A model generated the notes under the pieces. It did no database searches and was not told the DNA's origin. It was given only the letters and a program-made list of their open reading frames with translations. DNA of 35,193 nt from Verrucomicrobia bacterium UBA4286 (GTDB lineage Bacteria; Verrucomicrobiota; Kiritimatiellia; RFP12; UBA1067), in NCBI GenBank assembly GCA_002395905.1, contig DGVK01000032.1, forward strand, positions 1-35,193, written 5' to 3'. Within the stretch, counting starts at the first letter, position 1, and every line of letters begins with the position of its first letter. The translations under genes were made by a program, and so were the position numbers. Below are positions 6,821 to 14,736 of this stretch, one piece after another.

Positions 6821-9394
6821 ATGGGTAAGAAACTTTTGATAGTGGAATCGCCTGCCAAGGCGAAGACGATCGGCAAGTATCTTGGCGACGAATTCGTGGT
6901 CAAGAGCTCGGTGGGCCACATCCGCGACCTGCCCAAGGAAAGCAATGCGATCACGATAAAACCCGAGGGCGAGGGGAAGTGGCGCTTCGAGCCGCGCTAT
7001 GTCATTTCGGAGGGGAAGCAGAAGGTCGTCTCCGAGTTGAAGGCCGCGATGAAGAGCGCGAGCGAAGTGTATCTCGCGAGCGACCCCGACCGCGAGGGGG
7101 AGGCCATCGCGTGGCATCTCAAGGAGGTCCTGGAGCCGGTCGCGGGCGGCAAGCCGTTCCGCCGCGTCACCTACAATGAAATCACCAAGAGCGCCGTGAA
7201 GAAGGCCGTCGAAGAGCCGCGCGACATCGACATGCCGCGCGTCGACGCGCAGCAGGCGCGTCGAATCCTCGACAGACTCGTCGGCTACAAGGTGTCGCCG
7301 CTTCTCTGGAAGTACATCCAGTGCCCCAACAACCGCACTTTGAGCGCGGGGCGGGTGCAGTCAGTCGCATTGCGTCTCATCGTCGAGCGACAGCGCGAGA
7401 TCGACGCGTTCACGCCCGAGACCTACTATCTGCTGGGCGTCGAAGCCAAGAAGCGCGGCTCCGCAGAAGAGCCGTTCACGGCCAAGCTGTCGCGCTACGA
7501 CGGCGAAAAGCCGAAGGTCGGCGACAGGCAGTCGGCCGACAACATGCTTCTCGACCTCGCCGGCGCACATCTTGAGGTGACGGATATCAAGCGCCAGCCG
7601 AAGACGCGTCACGCCCTGCCGCCGTTCACCACGTCCACCCTCCAGCAGGCGGCGTCGAGCGTTCTCGGCATGTCGCCCGGCAAGACGATGAAGCTGGCGC
7701 AGTCGCTCTACGAGCAGGGCCGCATAACATACATGCGAACCGACTCGGTGAACATAAGCGAGCAGGCGCGCGGCGCGGCGAAGGACTTCATCGTCGCCAA
7801 CTACGGCGAGAAGTTCTATCCGGAGAAACCGAACCTCTTCAAATCGCGCGAGACGGCGCAGGGCGCGCACGAGGCGATACGTCCGACGGACATCCTCGAC
7901 ACGCCCGAGAAGGCCGGCCTCGACACGCCCGAACAGCGCCTTTACGGACTCGTCTGGGCGCGCTTCGTCGCGAGCCAGATGGCGGACGCCAATACGACGC
8001 TGAAGACCGTTTCGCTTGAGCCGCGCAAGCCCGCGCTCGCCCACTCCTACGTGTTCACGGCGAGTGCGACGGAGATCGACTTCGAGGGCTTTTTGAAGGT
8101 GATGAAAATATCGCTGCGCAAGCGCAAGGTCGCCGCGGACGACGACGCGCAGGATGAAGAGTCCGACGAGGTGCAGAAGCTTCCGAATCTCTCGCAGGGC
8201 GAAGAGCTGGACGCGGCGCGCTGGCTCGCCGACGCGAAGCAGACGAAGGGTCCCGCCCACTATTCGGAAGCGAGCCTCATCAAGGCGCTTGAAGAGAACG
8301 GGGTGGGACGCCCGTCGACATACGCGCAGACGATCGAAACCCTCAAAGCGCGCGAATACGCCAAGACCGAAAAGCGCAAGCTCGTGCCGCTTGAGAGGGG
8401 CAAGCTTGTGAGCGACTGGCTTACGAAGAAGCTGGACAGCCTCTTCAACGTAGGCTACACGGCAGAGATGGAGGCCGAACTCGACAAGGTCGAGGAGAAG
8501 GGCGAGTCGATGGATGTCATGCTGAGCGACTTCTACTCCAAGTTTGTGAAAGAGCTCGCGGCCTGCGCCGAGCCCGCGCCCGACCGTGCGATGTTCGACG
8601 AGGTTTTCAAGCTTCTCGGGAACGTCAAGACATGGAAGGAGCCGAAGAAGGTCGGCAAGCGCGTCTACGACGACAAGGCGTTCGTCGAGAGCGTGCGCGA
8701 ACAGGCCGACAAGGGAGAAAAGGCGCTTTCGTCGCGTCAGCTGGAGTTCCTCGTGAGGATGGCGCTTGTCTACGCCGACCAGATCCCGGGCGTAGAGAAG
8801 AAGCTCAAGGAGCTGGGGCTCGCGGGGAACGCGGTCGTGCGCGGCGAAAAGGCCGATCCCGAGATGGTGAACTACTGCTTCGAGCTCATGGACCGAATCG
8901 GCGGTATGAACAAGAACCCGTTCCTCAAGAGCCTGCGCGAGCAGGTCGACCACGGGCGCGGCCTCTCGCCGAAGCAGCTCTCGATCCTCGCGCGCGCCGT
9001 CGGCGAGAACGCCGGCTCCCTGCCGGACTGCGAAGAGGTGCGCGAAAAGCTGTCTGAGTTCGTTCCGGGCGGGTTCACGACGATGCCGAGCGATCCGGCG
9101 GTGCCGGAGATTCTGGAGATGATGAAGTCCGTCGCCGAGTGGCGTCCGCCGCTCAAAAAGGGCCGCAAGACGTATGACGACAAGGGTTTCGTGGACAGCC
9201 TCTCGACGCAGTTCGCGCGGCGCCACTCGCTCTCGCCGCGCCAGACCATGGCGCTCAAGCGCGTCGCCGTCGCCTACAAAGCGCAGATACCGAACTTCGA
9301 CGAGCGCGCCGAGGCGCTGGGGCTGGTGAACATACCGTCCTCCGAAGAGAAGAAGGCGGAGGTTCTCGATGGTATCGACGAAGCCAAATCCTGA
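6821..9394 (+). CDS. topA: DNA topoisomerase I with novel C-terminal repeats
   Basis: An 857-residue type IA topoisomerase that relaxes negative supercoils. The Toprim domain has LLIVESPAKAKTIGKYLG (E9) and LASDPDREGEAIAWHL. The DNA-gate domains contain LSAGRVQSVALRLI and the active-site region GRITYMRTDS, with nucleophile Y304. GVGRPSTYAQTIETL is also present. After about residue 590 the usual four-cysteine zinc-finger repeats are absent (no CxxC). Instead three repeats of about 70-80 residues occur at about 595-680, 684-755 and 763-840. Each is built around FxxSLREQxxxGxxLSxxQ followed by a hydrophobic helix; repeats 1 and 3 share YDDKxFV. The Shine-Dalgarno AGAAGGAG fits the ATG at 6821. 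The 3' end overlaps the recombinase gene by 26 nt. Confidence 0.95.
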   Translation: MGKKLLIVESPAKAKTIGKYLGDEFVVKSSVGHIRDLPKESNAITIKPEGEGKWRFEPRYVISEGKQKVVSELKAAMKSASEVYLASDPDREGEAIAWHLKEVLEPVAGGKPFRRVTYNEITKSAVKKAVEEPRDIDMPRVDAQQARRILDRLVGYKVSPLLWKYIQCPNNRTLSAGRVQSVALRLIVERQREIDAFTPETYYLLGVEAKKRGSAEEPFTAKLSRYDGEKPKVGDRQSADNMLLDLAGAHLEVTDIKRQPKTRHALPPFTTSTLQQAASSVLGMSPGKTMKLAQSLYEQGRITYMRTDSVNISEQARGAAKDFIVANYGEKFYPEKPNLFKSRETAQGAHEAIRPTDILDTPEKAGLDTPEQRLYGLVWARFVASQMADANTTLKTVSLEPRKPALAHSYVFTASATEIDFEGFLKVMKISLRKRKVAADDDAQDEESDEVQKLPNLSQGEELDAARWLADAKQTKGPAHYSEASLIKALEENGVGRPSTYAQTIETLKAREYAKTEKRKLVPLERGKLVSDWLTKKLDSLFNVGYTAEMEAELDKVEEKGESMDVMLSDFYSKFVKELAACAEPAPDRAMFDEVFKLLGNVKTWKEPKKVGKRVYDDKAFVESVREQADKGEKALSSRQLEFLVRMALVYADQIPGVEKKLKELGLAGNAVVRGEKADPEMVNYCFELMDRIGGMNKNPFLKSLREQVDHGRGLSPKQLSILARAVGENAGSLPDCEEVREKLSEFVPGGFTTMPSDPAVPEILEMMKSVAEWRPPLKKGRKTYDDKGFVDSLSTQFARRHSLSPRQTMALKRVAVAYKAQIPNFDERAEALGLVNIPSSEEKKAEVLDGIDEAKS

Positions 9395-10322
9395 GGCCGG
9401 TGCCGATCCGCTCGTGCGCCGCTTCGAGGACTGGCTCGTCGCGGAGCGCAACGCGACGGAGAACCCCCGTGACGGCTATATGACCGACATAGCGCAGTTC
9501 GCCGCGATGACGTGGGGTCGCGACGCCAGGCCGCCGTTCGCGTGGGCGGCGGTTCGCGATGCGCACGCGCGGCGCTTTCTGGCGGATCTTTCAAAGAGCG
9601 GCGCGAGCGCGGCGACGGTTCAGCGCAAGCTCGCTTCAGTGCGCACGTTCTACAGGCTTCTCCAGCGGGAAGGAATGGTGATCGACAATCCGTTCGTGAT
9701 GCTTCGGGGGCCGAGAATGGCCAAGCAGGTCCCTCGTACGCTCACGGCGCAGGAGATCGACCGCTTCCTGCAGCAGCCGGCGAGGGATTTTCGCGACAAG
9801 ACCCTGCCCGAGATGCAGTATCTAAGGGATGTCGCCATCTTCGAATTCCTGTATTCGACCGGATGCCGCATAAGCGAGGCCATCGCGGTGAAGTGGGGCA
9901 TGATCGGCTGGCGCGACGGACGTGTCATCGTCACGGGAAAAGGCCGCAAGGACCGACTCGTCATACTCGGATCGAAGGCGCTCGCGGCGCTGCGCAGGCT
10001 CAGGGACTTCATGTGCGCCAAAGATCCCGCGCTCGTGGACGACGCGGCGGACGTGTTTCTTGGCGAGAAGGGCGCGCGCATCCTCGCGCGCGCGGTCGAA
10101 CGGCGCATGAAGCGCTATCTCGCCGAGGCCTCGCTTCCGACGGATCTTTCGCCGCACAAGCTGCGCCACAGTTTCGCGACCCATCTTCTGGATGCAGGCG
10201 CGGACTTGAGGAGCGTGCAGGAGATGCTCGGCCACGCGTCGCTTTCCACGACGCAGATATACACCCATGTCTCGATAGGCCGCCTGCAGGACGCCTACCA
10301 CATGGCCCATCCGCGCGCGTAA
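9369..10322 (+). CDS. Xer-type tyrosine recombinase
   Basis: A 317-residue site-specific recombinase, probably a chromosome-dimer resolvase acting at dif. The N-terminal SAM-like core-binding domain (about residues 15-105) has TVQRKLASVRTFYRLLQREG. The catalytic domain has R167 (GCRISEA), the beta-hairpin lysine region GKGRKDRL (K191), H263 and R266 in PHKLRHSFATHLL, H289 in LGHASLSTTQIYTHV, and nucleophile Y298. The full R-K-H-R-H-Y set is present, so it should be active. The ATG at 9369 lies inside the end of topA; coupling of topA and xer genes is common. XerC versus XerD cannot be settled by eye. Only 14 bp separate it from the convergent regulator gene, with no terminator seen. Confidence 0.92.
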   Translation: MVSTKPNPEAGADPLVRRFEDWLVAERNATENPRDGYMTDIAQFAAMTWGRDARPPFAWAAVRDAHARRFLADLSKSGASAATVQRKLASVRTFYRLLQREGMVIDNPFVMLRGPRMAKQVPRTLTAQEIDRFLQQPARDFRDKTLPEMQYLRDVAIFEFLYSTGCRISEAIAVKWGMIGWRDGRVIVTGKGRKDRLVILGSKALAALRRLRDFMCAKDPALVDDAADVFLGEKGARILARAVERRMKRYLAEASLPTDLSPHKLRHSFATHLLDAGADLRSVQEMLGHASLSTTQIYTHVSIGRLQDAYHMAHPRA

Positions 10323-10336
10323 AAAGTCGGTGCGCG

Positions 10337-11092
10337 TCAGGCGGAGCGGTGGCGGCGGCGGTATTCGCCAGGCGTCATGCCGCGCTCGCGCTTGAAAAGC
10401 TTTGTCAGGTGGCTCTGATCCCAGAACCCGGTTTCAACGGCGATATCTGCGACAAGTTTGTCGGTGGTTTCGAGCAGGCGGCGGACGGCGTTCAGTCTTA
10501 TAGTGGTTATGTAGTGTCCCGGGGAAGTGCCGAAAGTGCGGGTGAACTGGCGGCGGAAGTTGACCGGGGAGGTCCCGATCATGGCGGCGAGACCGTCGAT
10601 TGTGATGTTGTCGGCGTAGTGTGCGTTTACATACTCAGTAATGGGTTTGAGGCGGCCGTGCCAGTCGGGGGCGCCATCGACGGCAGGAGTCTTGTAGTAG
10701 AGGCAGGTTGTGCCGACGAGCCGTCCGTCCTCGTCGAACAACGGGAAGATGCTCTTGGTGTTGCAGTCGTTCGACTTGTCGGCAGGGTAGCGGTCTCTGA
10801 CGGCGATGAGAGGCCGGCGGGTCTTGCGAACGGCTTTATCCAGCGAGATGTAGTCGTCGGCTAGGGTTCGGGGGAACAAGTCGTTGCTGCGCCGTCCGAC
10901 GGCGTCGAGTTCGTCGTGGATGTTGCAGAAGTCGCAGTTGCGCCGGTTCAAGGCCATGATACGTCCGTCCGCGTCCTTCATGTAGAATGCGATGTTCGGC
11001 ATGGCATCCATAACCGCTTTGAACATGGCGGTGTTTATCCGTGCCTTCTTGAAGAAGGCCGACTGGATGTGTTTCCTCTCTTTCCTTGTCAT
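10337..11092 (-). CDS. PAS-domain AraC-family transcriptional regulator
   Basis: A 251-residue regulator. The N-terminal half is a PAS-like sensor (about residues 20-130; MPNIAFYMKDADGRIMALNR, LFDEDGRLVGTTCLYY). The C-terminal about 100 residues are a double helix-turn-helix of the AraC type (ITIDGLAAMIGTSPVNFRRQ and IAVETGFWDQSHLTKLFKRE, ending GMTPGEYRR). The start is set at 11092, directly after an extended -10 element. An open frame continues upstream to 11677, but that part is antisense to the next gene. It is divergent from the secreted-protein and glycyl-radical genes and is the likely regulator of that locus. The ligand is unknown. Confidence 0.9.
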   Translation of the reverse strand: MTRKERKHIQSAFFKKARINTAMFKAVMDAMPNIAFYMKDADGRIMALNRRNCDFCNIHDELDAVGRRSNDLFPRTLADDYISLDKAVRKTRRPLIAVRDRYPADKSNDCNTKSIFPLFDEDGRLVGTTCLYYKTPAVDGAPDWHGRLKPITEYVNAHYADNITIDGLAAMIGTSPVNFRRQFTRTFGTSPGHYITTIRLNAVRRLLETTDKLVADIAVETGFWDQSHLTKLFKRERGMTPGEYRRRHRSA

Positions 11093-11102
11093 GATGGTGT
11101 GT

Positions 11103-11111
11103 ATTATACCA
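11103..11111 (-). promoter_or_regulatory. Extended -10 promoter of the AraC regulator
   Basis: On the minus strand this reads TGGTATAAT followed by ACACACCATC and the ATG at 11092. The predicted start at about 11096 leaves a leader of about 4 nt. The context TGGTATAATACAC is identical to that at glnN. Confidence 0.7.
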
Positions 11112-11205
11112 CGAAACGGTATCGATGCGTGAGCGGATTTTACATTTTCCAAGTTCATATCATACAAGAAAAGCCTTGCAAAATATGAGACAATATACAC
11201 CAACA

Positions 11206-11219
11206 ATGGCAAAAGCCAT
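11206..11219. promoter_or_regulatory. Small hairpin/operator-like inverted repeat in divergent spacer
   Basis: ATGGC-AAAA-GCCAT forms a perfect 5-bp inverted repeat about 30 nt before the secreted-protein start codon. It could be part of an operator or an mRNA hairpin. The divergent region (11112-11249) is otherwise A/T-rich, and I found no clear sigma-70 promoter for the rightward gene. Confidence 0.3.
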
Positions 11220-11249
11220 AATCGGTTGAGGACGGCCAAGGAGGACCTT

Positions 11250-14200
11250 ATGAAAGGAAGTAGATCGAAAACACATTGCATCGGCAGAACTTCTGCACTT
11301 TGCGGCGCAGGTGCGACGCTTTTCGCGGCGGTGGCGTTCGCGGCGGCGCAATCCCATGCACGGACTGTCGAGGTCATATCATGCGACCGCGAGACGGGAG
11401 CGACCGTCCTCTCGATATCGGCTGCGGAGGCGGGCGACGGCGAGAAGGCGCTGATTGCGGCCTGGGCGCCCGGCGACATCGGGAGCGTCGCGACGAACGC
11501 GCACGAGACGGCACTGGTCGGCGCCGTAGGCATCGCCGACACATCGGCGTCGTTCACGATTCCATCCGCATGGCTGGCGAAGACCGGCGTCGTGCGGTTC
11601 TTCCTGATGACGAGCATGCCGCCATACGATTCGCGGCTCGCGTCGCTGACTTCCTCCGGGCGGGCGTACATCGACACTGGCTTCGTGCCGACCGTTCACA
11701 GCGACATCCGTGTGAAGGCCGGATGCGCCGTTGGCGTCGCGCCATTCGGCGTCTCCCAGCGCGCCTACCTCTTTCGCAACACTGACGCGGGGCTTTGGTA
11801 CTGCGGCTTCGCTGGCAGCAAGACAGGCAGTAACACGACAGGCAGCTTCAACTTCCGTCCGAATACCACCGCCGCGCAGGAATACTGGCTCAATTCCACT
11901 GGCGCCTACCTCGACGGCACTTGGCGCTTCGTCTTCGACCCGACGTCGTTTTCCGGTTCAACCTCGACGACGCTGACGCTCTTCGCCCGCAAGAACAACG
12001 GCTCGTCGTCAGTCGACAAGCAGGGGGAGTGCACAATCTACTTCGCGCAACTGCGCGAGAACGGCAGACTGGAGCACGACTACGTGCCGTGCGTCAAGGA
12101 CGGCGTGGCGACTATGTACGACCGCGTCAAAAGGTCGTTCTGCAAGGTGGAAGTGTCGAAATCCCCCGGCTCGTTCACCGCCGGAGCGGAGATATGTCCG
12201 GCGCCGGAGGACTGCGGCGATGTGGAATCCGTCTCGGACGCCATCGCCATCGCGCCGACCCTCACCGTTACTGCGATCGACCGGCAGGAAGGGACTATGT
12301 CGGTTGCCATCGGGGGTGCTCATGGCGCGGGCGTCCTCTACATGGTAGGCGGCCCGACGGACGCCGGACAGTCGGTATCTGGCTGGGCGGAGACCAATTT
12401 CATCGGCAAAGTGGCTGCCGATGCGACGTCGGTGATGGCGACAGTACCGACGGACTGGTGGAGCGATGTCTGGCGAGTTCGCTTTGTCTGGCGTTCGGCG
12501 GAGGATTTTCCATACGACCGCGAAGTGGAGTGGCTGCGCTCCGCAGGTGAGGCTTGGGCCAACTCAGGCATCGTCCCCACGCTCGACACAACGGTGGCGG
12601 TTCGCGGCAAGTGCGGTGCCGACGTCTGCCTGTTCGGACTTTCCAAGTATCTCTACATCTTTGAGGTGAACGGCGAAACGCACTACGGGTTCTTTCCGTC
12701 GGACGCGGAGAACAAGGCATCTGGAAGTTTCGCCGCGTACGGCTCGAACAACGGTTTCCACACCCTCTCGATCGGCCCCGACGGCGCGTCCATCGATGGC
12801 GTCAGCAAGGTGTCGTTTGCATCCGGCAGCACAAAGTTCACGAATATGACATACGGAATGCCGATCTTCTTCCGCCGCGATTCTGGCAACGGCGGCAGCA
12901 TCGCCAAGAGTGGAGAGGCGTTGATAAGCGACGTGAAGATCAGCGAAGGTGGGCGGCTTCTGCGCGACCTCGTGCCGTGCGTGGCGAACGGCACGCCCTG
13001 TTTCTACGACCGCGTTTCGGGGTCGTATTTCGCAAGCGAGGTTTCCGATGCGTTCACCGCCGGCGAGACCGTGGCGCGACTGGAAGATTCAGATGCAGTC
13101 GCCTGGTCTGCTGCGGCGACTGCGGATGCTGGCGTTGTCGAAGCCGTATGGGACGGCGGCGGCGCTAACAACTCGTTCGCGACGGCGGAAAACTGGGAAG
13201 GCGACACCTCGCCAGATCTCACGGGAGGAATGACTATCCTGAGGTTCGCAACGGGCGGCACGTCGGCGCAAGTCCCCGCCCCTGCGACTGTGCGCGGACT
13301 TCGCTTCGACCTGCCGGGCAGCGACTTCACGCTTTCTGGATCGCCGATCTCCATCGGTGCCGACGGCATCGAGTTCACGCCAAATGCGGTGGCTGGCTCC
13401 TCGTGGCGCTTCGGCAATCTCGACCTGCCGGTGACCGTTGCCGCCGACCAGACGTGGAACCTTTCGTCCGAGACCAGACAGCGTCTCGGGCTCAAGGGCA
13501 ACCTCGGCGGCGCGGCGGACAAGACGCTGACCGTGACTGGCTCGGGCGCGCTGTCGATCAATTCCACGAACGATTTCGCCGGAACCGTCAGGCTCTCGGG
13601 CGGTGTTGCAAAGGTCTTCTCCAAGCTGCGGCCCTTCGGGTCGGCGGCGGACGGCGGGCGTGTCGTTGTAGACCAGTCGGCGGGCGCGAGGCTGGAGATG
13701 TACGGCTGCACTATCGACAAGCCGCTCGATGTCCAGGCCGCCAATTTTGATTCTTCCTGTTTCATCTCGCGTGAAGGCTACGGCACGAACGTGATTTCCG
13801 GCGCGATTACGCAGTCGGGCGATATCCTGAACTGGAAACTCTCGCTGGGAAGCGTGACGCTGCTCACTGGCGGGGGCGCGTTTGGCGGCGTAGCGTTCAA
13901 GGATGCGGGCGCGCTAGCTGTCGACGGCACGCCGATCGTCAACAGCGACACGATATTCTCGTTCGACGAAGGCGGCTCTCTGCATCTGCTGAACTCCGGC
14001 AACCAGTTCAAGGTCAATTTGAAGTCGAACAGCAAGATGCACTGCCGGGCGCAAGACGCCATGACATATTGGGCCGACGTGACGCTTGGGGGCTCGAGCG
14101 TTCTTGACTTGCACGGACTCGACCAGAAATTCGGCGACCTCGTGCTTGCCGGCGAATCGAGCCGCGTGACGAGCGACGGGCCGGCGAGCATCCTCGCATA

Positions 14201-14708
14201 CTGCGACGATGCGTTGATTGCCGCGACGAACAAAGGCGTGTTCGCCGGCGCCGTATCTTTCACGAAGAGCGGCGCGCGGCAGATCGTCCTCGCCTCCGAG
14301 AATACTTCTACAGGTGCGCTCGGCGTCCAGAACGGACCCCTCGTCATCGCTCCCGGCGGGAAGTGGACGGGCAAGACGGCGACAATCGGTGCCGAGACGA
14401 CGAACCGCCACCCGTCGCTGCGCCTCATGCACAATGCCTGCTTCGCCGACCCTCGCCACACGACGCTTGCAATGACGACTTCAACTTCGAACATGAACGC
14501 AGAAATGCCCAACCCGGAACCGGAGCTTGTACTTGACGAGGGAGTGCACCACCTGTTCAGGGAGATAACACTCAACGGAAAGCCCCTTGCCTCCGGCACA
14601 TGGGGCAGTCCGCAGTCGTCTGCAACGCACAAGGACGACACGCACTTCTCCGGCAAGGGTGTGGTCGAGGTTATAGGCACTCGCGGCCTGATGATCATAA
14701 TCCGCTAG
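11250..14708 (+). CDS. Large secreted protein: duplicated LamG-like modules plus autotransporter-type beta repeats
   Basis: A 1152-residue exported protein of unknown function. The ATG at 11250 follows AAGGAGG (11238-11244); an in-frame ATG at 11226 lacks that spacing. A signal peptide (residues 1-37) ends QSHA. The next about 570 residues are two copies of one module: a short beta domain (about 38-120 and 330-415), then a LamG-like domain (about 125-310 and 421-607). The LamG-like domains end in matching motifs DYVPCVKDGVATMYDRV and DLVPCVANGTPCFYDRV. From about 630 onward is a parallel-beta region of autotransporter-associated repeats (WDGGGANNSFATAENWEG near the start; STNDFAGTVRLSGGVAKVF near 770). 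No C-terminal barrel or PEP-CTERM anchor is visible. A surface or secreted binding or adhesion role is inference. The glycyl-radical gene follows 28 bp later, so they are probably co-transcribed. Confidence 0.85.
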   Translation: MKGSRSKTHCIGRTSALCGAGATLFAAVAFAAAQSHARTVEVISCDRETGATVLSISAAEAGDGEKALIAAWAPGDIGSVATNAHETALVGAVGIADTSASFTIPSAWLAKTGVVRFFLMTSMPPYDSRLASLTSSGRAYIDTGFVPTVHSDIRVKAGCAVGVAPFGVSQRAYLFRNTDAGLWYCGFAGSKTGSNTTGSFNFRPNTTAAQEYWLNSTGAYLDGTWRFVFDPTSFSGSTSTTLTLFARKNNGSSSVDKQGECTIYFAQLRENGRLEHDYVPCVKDGVATMYDRVKRSFCKVEVSKSPGSFTAGAEICPAPEDCGDVESVSDAIAIAPTLTVTAIDRQEGTMSVAIGGAHGAGVLYMVGGPTDAGQSVSGWAETNFIGKVAADATSVMATVPTDWWSDVWRVRFVWRSAEDFPYDREVEWLRSAGEAWANSGIVPTLDTTVAVRGKCGADVCLFGLSKYLYIFEVNGETHYGFFPSDAENKASGSFAAYGSNNGFHTLSIGPDGASIDGVSKVSFASGSTKFTNMTYGMPIFFRRDSGNGGSIAKSGEALISDVKISEGGRLLRDLVPCVANGTPCFYDRVSGSYFASEVSDAFTAGETVARLEDSDAVAWSAAATADAGVVEAVWDGGGANNSFATAENWEGDTSPDLTGGMTILRFATGGTSAQVPAPATVRGLRFDLPGSDFTLSGSPISIGADGIEFTPNAVAGSSWRFGNLDLPVTVAADQTWNLSSETRQRLGLKGNLGGAADKTLTVTGSGALSINSTNDFAGTVRLSGGVAKVFSKLRPFGSAADGGRVVVDQSAGARLEMYGCTIDKPLDVQAANFDSSCFISREGYGTNVISGAITQSGDILNWKLSLGSVTLLTGGGAFGGVAFKDAGALAVDGTPIVNSDTIFSFDEGGSLHLLNSGNQFKVNLKSNSKMHCRAQDAMTYWADVTLGGSSVLDLHGLDQKFGDLVLAGESSRVTSDGPASILAYCDDALIAATNKGVFAGAVSFTKSGARQIVLASENTSTGALGVQNGPLVIAPGGKWTGKTATIGAETTNRHPSLRLMHNACFADPRHTTLAMTTSTSNMNAEMPNPEPELVLDEGVHHLFREITLNGKPLASGTWGSPQSSATHKDDTHFSGKGVVEVIGTRGLMIIIR

Positions 14709-14736
14709 GGACCGGCGAGTCGCGAAGGAGGGAATT

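Noticed and set aside
9369..10322. Phage or integron integrase marking a mobile island at 10337-20299.
   Set aside because: The gene overlaps topA and resembles housekeeping Xer recombinases. I saw no tRNA end, att duplication or other mobility genes at the island edges.
11093..11677. N-terminal extension of the AraC regulator by about 195 codons.
   Set aside because: It lies upstream of a good promoter, is antisense to the secreted-protein gene, and the PAS domain already begins normally after 11092.
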